A stretch of DNA of 46,937 nt, from the NCBI GenBank assembly GCA_963590405.1, contig CAVAPE010000010.1, forward strand, positions 1-46,937, in the 5' to 3' direction. Shown here piece by piece: positions 43,435-46,937 of this stretch. The notes beneath the pieces are model-generated. The model was not told the DNA's origin and did not search any database. It worked only from the letters and a program-made list of their open reading frames with translations. Position 1 is the first letter of the stretch, and the number at the start of each line of letters is the position of its first letter. Position numbers and translations under genes: made by a program. The DNA is from Limisoma sp963590405 (GTDB lineage Bacteria; Bacteroidota; Bacteroidia; Bacteroidales; Muribaculaceae).

Positions 43435-44577
43435 ATGAAAATAGGATTTGACGCCAAGCGCGCCGCGCAAAACCGCACCGGGCTGGGCAACTACAGCCGC
43501 TTCGTGCTGCGCATACTCTCGCAGCAACACCCCGAGCACGACTACCATCTCTATGCGCCCAACCCTCGGCGCACGCCCTACTACGGCGACATCCCCACCC
43601 TCGCGCAGTTGCACTGCCACTATCCGAAGGGCGGCGTGTGGCATCGGCTGCGGTCGCTGTGGCGGGTGTGGGGCATCGCTGTCGACCTACGGCGCGACGG
43701 CATCCGCCTGTTTCACGGGCTCAGCAACGAGTTGCCGCTGACCATTGCGCGCAGCGGCTGCCGCAGCGTGGTCACCATTCACGACCTTATTTTCATCCAC
43801 ACTCCGCAATACTACCACTGGATTGACCGCAAAATCTACAACTACAAGTTTCGCCGCGCCTGCCAGATGGCTGACCGCGTGATTGCCGTGAGCGACTACA
43901 CCAAGCGCGAAATCGTGCACTACTACGGCATCGCGGAGGAGAAAATCGACGTGGTCTACCAAGGATGCGACAAGGCATTCGCCGCTCCCATCGCAGCAGA
44001 GAAACTCGCCGAGGTGAAGGCGCGCTACGCCCTACCCGACGAATTTACCCTCTTTGTGGGGAGCATTGAGGAACGCAAAAACCTACTTCTGCTCGTGGAA
44101 GCACTCCACCAGACGGTGGAAAGGGGCGGACGGCCGTTCCACATCGTTGCCGTGGGTCGCTCCACTGCCTACTGCGACAAGGTGAAAGCCCTCGCCCACG
44201 AATGGGGCATCGAGGAGTATTGCCATTTCCACCACAACGTGCCGTTTGCCGACCTCCCATCGGTCTACCGCCTTGCGCGACTGTTTGTCTACCCCTCGCG
44301 CATCGAGGGCTTCGGCATCCCCCTACTTGAGGCACTCAACAGCGACGTGCCAGTGATTGCCTGCACGGGGTCGTGCCTCGAAGAGGCTGGCGGCGAAGGG
44401 TCGATTTACGTGGACCCCGACGACGTGGACGGCATGGCTGACGCCGTGGCGCGGGTGCTCACCGACGAGGAGTTGCGCCAGCGCATGATAGCCGACGGAC
44501 GGAAGCACGCCGCACGCTTCAGCGACGAAATTCTGTGCCGCGACCTAATGGCAGTGTACGAAAAGGCGCTGAAATGA
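43435..44577 (+). CDS. GT4-family glycosyltransferase (mannosyltransferase-like)
   Basis: This 380-aa cytoplasmic or membrane-associated GT-B enzyme has the N-terminal M-K-I-G-F-D-A-K-R-A-A-Q-N-R-T-G-L-G-N-Y-S-R typical of the mannosyltransferase-B-like GT4 group. H-D-L-I-F-I-H is mid-protein, F-V-G-S-I-E-E-R-K-N-L opens the donor domain, and R-I-E-G-F-G-I-P-L-L-E-A is the EX7E-type nucleotide-sugar site near residue 291. It is alone between divergent and downstream promoters, so not part of a visible glycan operon. Donor sugar not assignable. Confidence 0.9.
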   Translation: MKIGFDAKRAAQNRTGLGNYSRFVLRILSQQHPEHDYHLYAPNPRRTPYYGDIPTLAQLHCHYPKGGVWHRLRSLWRVWGIAVDLRRDGIRLFHGLSNELPLTIARSGCRSVVTIHDLIFIHTPQYYHWIDRKIYNYKFRRACQMADRVIAVSDYTKREIVHYYGIAEEKIDVVYQGCDKAFAAPIAAEKLAEVKARYALPDEFTLFVGSIEERKNLLLLVEALHQTVERGGRPFHIVAVGRSTAYCDKVKALAHEWGIEEYCHFHHNVPFADLPSVYRLARLFVYPSRIEGFGIPLLEALNSDVPVIACTGSCLEEAGGEGSIYVDPDDVDGMADAVARVLTDEELRQRMIADGRKHAARFSDEILCRDLMAVYEKALK

Positions 44578-44600
44578 AATTTTTGTGAGATTTCATGCCG

Positions 44601-44625
44601 CAAAAACTCCCCGTGTGAGTTTTTG
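44601..44625 (+). terminator. Weak terminator-like hairpin after the GT4 gene
   Basis: Perfect 9-bp arms CAAAAACTC and GAGTTTTTG around CCCGTGT. The T run lies inside the stem, so termination would be weak. Confidence 0.4.
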
Positions 44626-44629
44626 TGAA

Positions 44630-44660
44630 TTGCCAGAAAAAGGGTTTTCGGCTAATTTTG
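44630..44660 (+). promoter_or_regulatory. Putative promoter of the GH3 glycosidase
   Basis: TTG at 44630-44632, a 20-base spacer, TAATTTTG at 44653-44660, then a 32-base leader. Confidence 0.6.
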
Positions 44661-44692
44661 GAAGCGAAAATCAAAAAACAACATAAAGCCAA

Positions 44693-46924
44693 ATGAACAT
44701 CAGAAAACTTATCATCGCTCTTGCGCTGCCACTCGCCGCCATCGGTGCTTCGGCAGCCACACCAGTCTATCTCGACGACTCGCAACCACTCGACGCGCGC
44801 GTTGAGGACGCTCTCCAGCGCATGACTCTCAAAGAGAAGATTGCCATCATCCATGCCCAGTCGAAATTCTCGTCGCCGGGCGTGCCGCGCCTCGGCATCC
44901 CCGAACTGTGGACCACCGACGGCCCTCACGGCGTCCGCCCGGAGGTGATGTGGGACGAATGGGACCAGGCAAAATGGAGCAACGACTCATGCGTGGCGTT
45001 TCCGGCACTCACCTGCCTCGCCGCTACGTGGAATCCGCAACTGTCGCTGCTCTACGGACAAAGCATCGGCGAGGAGGCTCGCTATCGCGAAAAGGATGTG
45101 CTCCTCGGACCGGGTGTGAACATCTACCGCACGCCGCTCAATGGTCGCAACTTTGAGTATATGGGCGAAGACCCGCTGCTGGCAAGCCGCATGGTGGTGC
45201 CCTACATCAAGGGTGTGCAGCAAAACGGCGTTGCGGTGTGCGTGAAGCACTTTGCTCTCAACAATCAGGAGGTGAACCGCCACACAACCAATGTCAATGT
45301 GGACGACCGCACGCTCTATGAGATTTATTTGCCACCATTCAAGGCGGCAGTGCAGCAAGGCGACGCATGGAGCATCATGGGAGCCTACGACCTCTACCAG
45401 AATCAGCACGAGTGTCACAACAAGCGGATGCTTGTCGACATCCTGCGCAAGGAATGGGGCTTCAAGGGTGCGGTGATCTCCGACTGGGGCGGCACGCACG
45501 ACACCGAGGAGGCAGCCCGCTACGGTCTTGACCTCGAGTTCGGCACATGGACCGACGGCCTGCACGGCGGCTCAAAGAATGCCTACGACAACTATTTCCT
45601 CGCCAACCCTTATCTTGAGATGATTAAGCAGGGCAAAATCGGCACCGAGGAACTCGACCAGAAGGTGCGCAACGTGCTGCGCCTCACTATGCTTACGGCA
45701 ATGAACCGCAACAAGCCTTATGGCTCTTTTTGCTCGCCGGAACACTATGCCGCAGCACGCCTCATCGGCGCTGAGGGCACTGTGCTGCTGAAAAACGAGC
45801 GCAACATTCTGCCTATCGACACAACAAAGGCTTGCCGCATCCTCGTGGTGGGCGAAAATGCCATCAAGATGATGACCGTGGGCGGCGGTAGTTCGTCGCT
45901 GAAGGCTCAGCACGAAATCTCGCCTCTCGACGGCTTGCGCGCCAACATGAAGAATGCCACCGTGGACTACGCTCGCGGCTATGTGGGTGACCCAACGGGC
46001 GAATACAACGGCGTGGTAACGGGTCAGGACCTCACCGACAACCGCACGCCAGAGCAACTCATCGCAGAGGCTGTGGAGAAGGCCAAAAAGGCTGACTATG
46101 TGATTTTTGTGGGTGGTCTTAACAAGAGTGCCGGACAGGACTGCGAGGACTCCGACCGCGAGGGTCTGGAACTGCCCTACGGTCAGGACCGCGTGATAGA
46201 AGCACTTGCCGCTGCAAACAAGCGGTTGGTGGTTGTCAACGTGTCGGGCAACGCCGTGGCTATGCCATGGGTGAAGAAAGTGCCTGCCATCGTGCAGACG
46301 TGGTATCTGGGTAGCGAATCGGGCAACGCTCTTGCCGACGTGCTCACGGGCGCTGTCAACCCGAGCGGCAAACTCCCGATGTCGTTCCCCGTGGCTCTCA
46401 ACGATGTGGGTGCACACAAATACGACACTTATCCAGGCACTAAGCGCACCGACGGTAGCGGCATCACCGACGTGTACTACAAGGAAGGCATCTTCGTGGG
46501 CTACCGCGGACTGGAGCACGACGGCGTGAAACCTCTGTTTGCCTTCGGTCACGGACTGTCGTACACCACATTTGCCTACAGCAAGCCATCCATCGACAAG
46601 ACTGCCATCGCCAACGGCGACTCGGTGAAGGTGAGTGTGACGGTGAAAAACACTGGCAAACTCTTCGGACAGGAGACCGTGCAACTCTACATCGCCGACA
46701 AGCAGTCGTCGCAGCCTCGCCCCGTGAAGGAACTGAAGGATTTCCGCAAGGTGGCTCTGCAACCGGGCGAAAGCGCTACGGTGACGTTTACCATCGGCAG
46801 CGATGCGCTGGCATTTTTCGATGCCGACAAGCACCAGTGGGTAGCGGAGCCGGGAGAGTTTGAAGCCCTTGTGGCAGCCTCCGCAGCCGACATCCGCGGC
46901 AAAGTAGCATTCACGTTGAAATAA
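44693..46924 (+). CDS. Glycoside hydrolase family 3 beta-glycosidase, exported
   Basis: This 743-aa enzyme has a signal peptide (about 1-21, A-S-A-A). The GH3 N-terminal barrel has T-T-D-G-P-H-G-V-R (74-82), V-K-H-F-A-L-N-N-Q-E (184-193) and the nucleophile Asp264 in V-I-S-D-W-G-G-T-H-D. The alpha/beta sandwich domain includes G-T-V-L-L-K-N-E and the S-A-G-Q-D-C-E-D-S-D-R-E-G-L loop. A C-terminal FnIII-like domain ends at V-A-F-T-L-K. Family members release beta-linked glucose or xylose from oligosaccharides, probably in the periplasm here. A complete gene, with its stop 13 bases before the window edge. The exact sugar is not readable. Confidence 0.95.
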   Translation: MNIRKLIIALALPLAAIGASAATPVYLDDSQPLDARVEDALQRMTLKEKIAIIHAQSKFSSPGVPRLGIPELWTTDGPHGVRPEVMWDEWDQAKWSNDSCVAFPALTCLAATWNPQLSLLYGQSIGEEARYREKDVLLGPGVNIYRTPLNGRNFEYMGEDPLLASRMVVPYIKGVQQNGVAVCVKHFALNNQEVNRHTTNVNVDDRTLYEIYLPPFKAAVQQGDAWSIMGAYDLYQNQHECHNKRMLVDILRKEWGFKGAVISDWGGTHDTEEAARYGLDLEFGTWTDGLHGGSKNAYDNYFLANPYLEMIKQGKIGTEELDQKVRNVLRLTMLTAMNRNKPYGSFCSPEHYAAARLIGAEGTVLLKNERNILPIDTTKACRILVVGENAIKMMTVGGGSSSLKAQHEISPLDGLRANMKNATVDYARGYVGDPTGEYNGVVTGQDLTDNRTPEQLIAEAVEKAKKADYVIFVGGLNKSAGQDCEDSDREGLELPYGQDRVIEALAAANKRLVVVNVSGNAVAMPWVKKVPAIVQTWYLGSESGNALADVLTGAVNPSGKLPMSFPVALNDVGAHKYDTYPGTKRTDGSGITDVYYKEGIFVGYRGLEHDGVKPLFAFGHGLSYTTFAYSKPSIDKTAIANGDSVKVSVTVKNTGKLFGQETVQLYIADKQSSQPRPVKELKDFRKVALQPGESATVTFTIGSDALAFFDADKHQWVAEPGEFEALVAASAADIRGKVAFTLK

Positions 46925-46937
46925 ATCCGCCGACAAG

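Noticed and set aside
45572..46936. 454-codon open frame on the minus strand opposite the GH3 glycosidase
   Set aside because: Shadow of a confidently identified enzyme; composition rich in His/Val/Ala, as expected for antisense frames.
1..46937. tRNA, rRNA, insertion sequences or prophage
   Set aside because: No cloverleaf-like sequence, transposase or phage gene was seen in any gap; all gaps are under 300 bases.

Overview
The window reads as the chromosome of a gut-type Bacteroidales bacterium, probably Muribaculaceae or Prevotellaceae. The evidence is the gene order lysS-gpsA-pgi, secreted proteins ending in type IX secretion (T9SS/Por)-like C-terminal domains, several AAA/DUF4143 ATPases, a DUF2851 gene, and promoters of the Bacteroidota form TTG-N19/20-TAnnTTTG upstream of many genes. 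I see no rRNA, tRNA, CRISPR array, prophage or insertion sequence. Taxonomy and functions are inferred from recognising protein families by eye; no database search was possible.

Layout. 1-8275 (minus strand): the first 17 codons of a probable MATE transporter, a Schlafen/AlbA_2 regulator with a TTQK heptad repeat, LD-carboxypeptidase, a radical SAM protein, a GT4 glycosyltransferase, a flippase, a secreted protein and DUF4143 ATPase A. The central genes are tightly spaced or overlapping, as in an envelope-polysaccharide operon. 8398-13357 (minus): nadB on its own promoter, then a two-gene unit made of a stand-alone NRPS-type condensation-domain protein and a GT2 glycosyltransferase fused to a degraded GH3 (acyl-adenylating amide synthetase) domain. 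13567-17666 (plus): lysS-gpsA-pgi, closed by a strong terminator.

17696-19441: a Fic gene plus a 52-aa acidic ORF, bracketed by two ~95-bp direct repeats that each contain the pgi-type terminator. 19458-20594: DUF4143 ATPase B. 20857-27830 (plus): a GYF_2/DUF805 membrane protein, a PatB-type C-S lyase, an unrecognised 171-aa protein, an FMN-binding protein, dnaX, an NAD-dependent epimerase and DUF2851. 27839-30340: SlyD-like FKBP, an AraC-family pseudogene and a divergent acyltransferase. 30634-43241: three large secreted proteins with T9SS-like tails, interleaved with frr, pyrH, a TPR protein and DUF4143 ATPase C. 43435-46924: a GT4 glycosyltransferase and a GH3 glycoside hydrolase.

The two most unusual signals are these. 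(1) The GT2-GH3 fusion beside a condensation-domain protein looks like a small, undescribed acyl/amino-acid conjugation or glycoconjugate module; its GH3 half has lost the ATP-binding loop, the YRxGD motif and the C-terminal lid. (2) All three DUF4143 ATPase genes carry two tandem inverted repeats just 5' of the coding region, with a different sequence at each gene. This suggests gene-specific operators or structured leaders for a family whose function is unknown.
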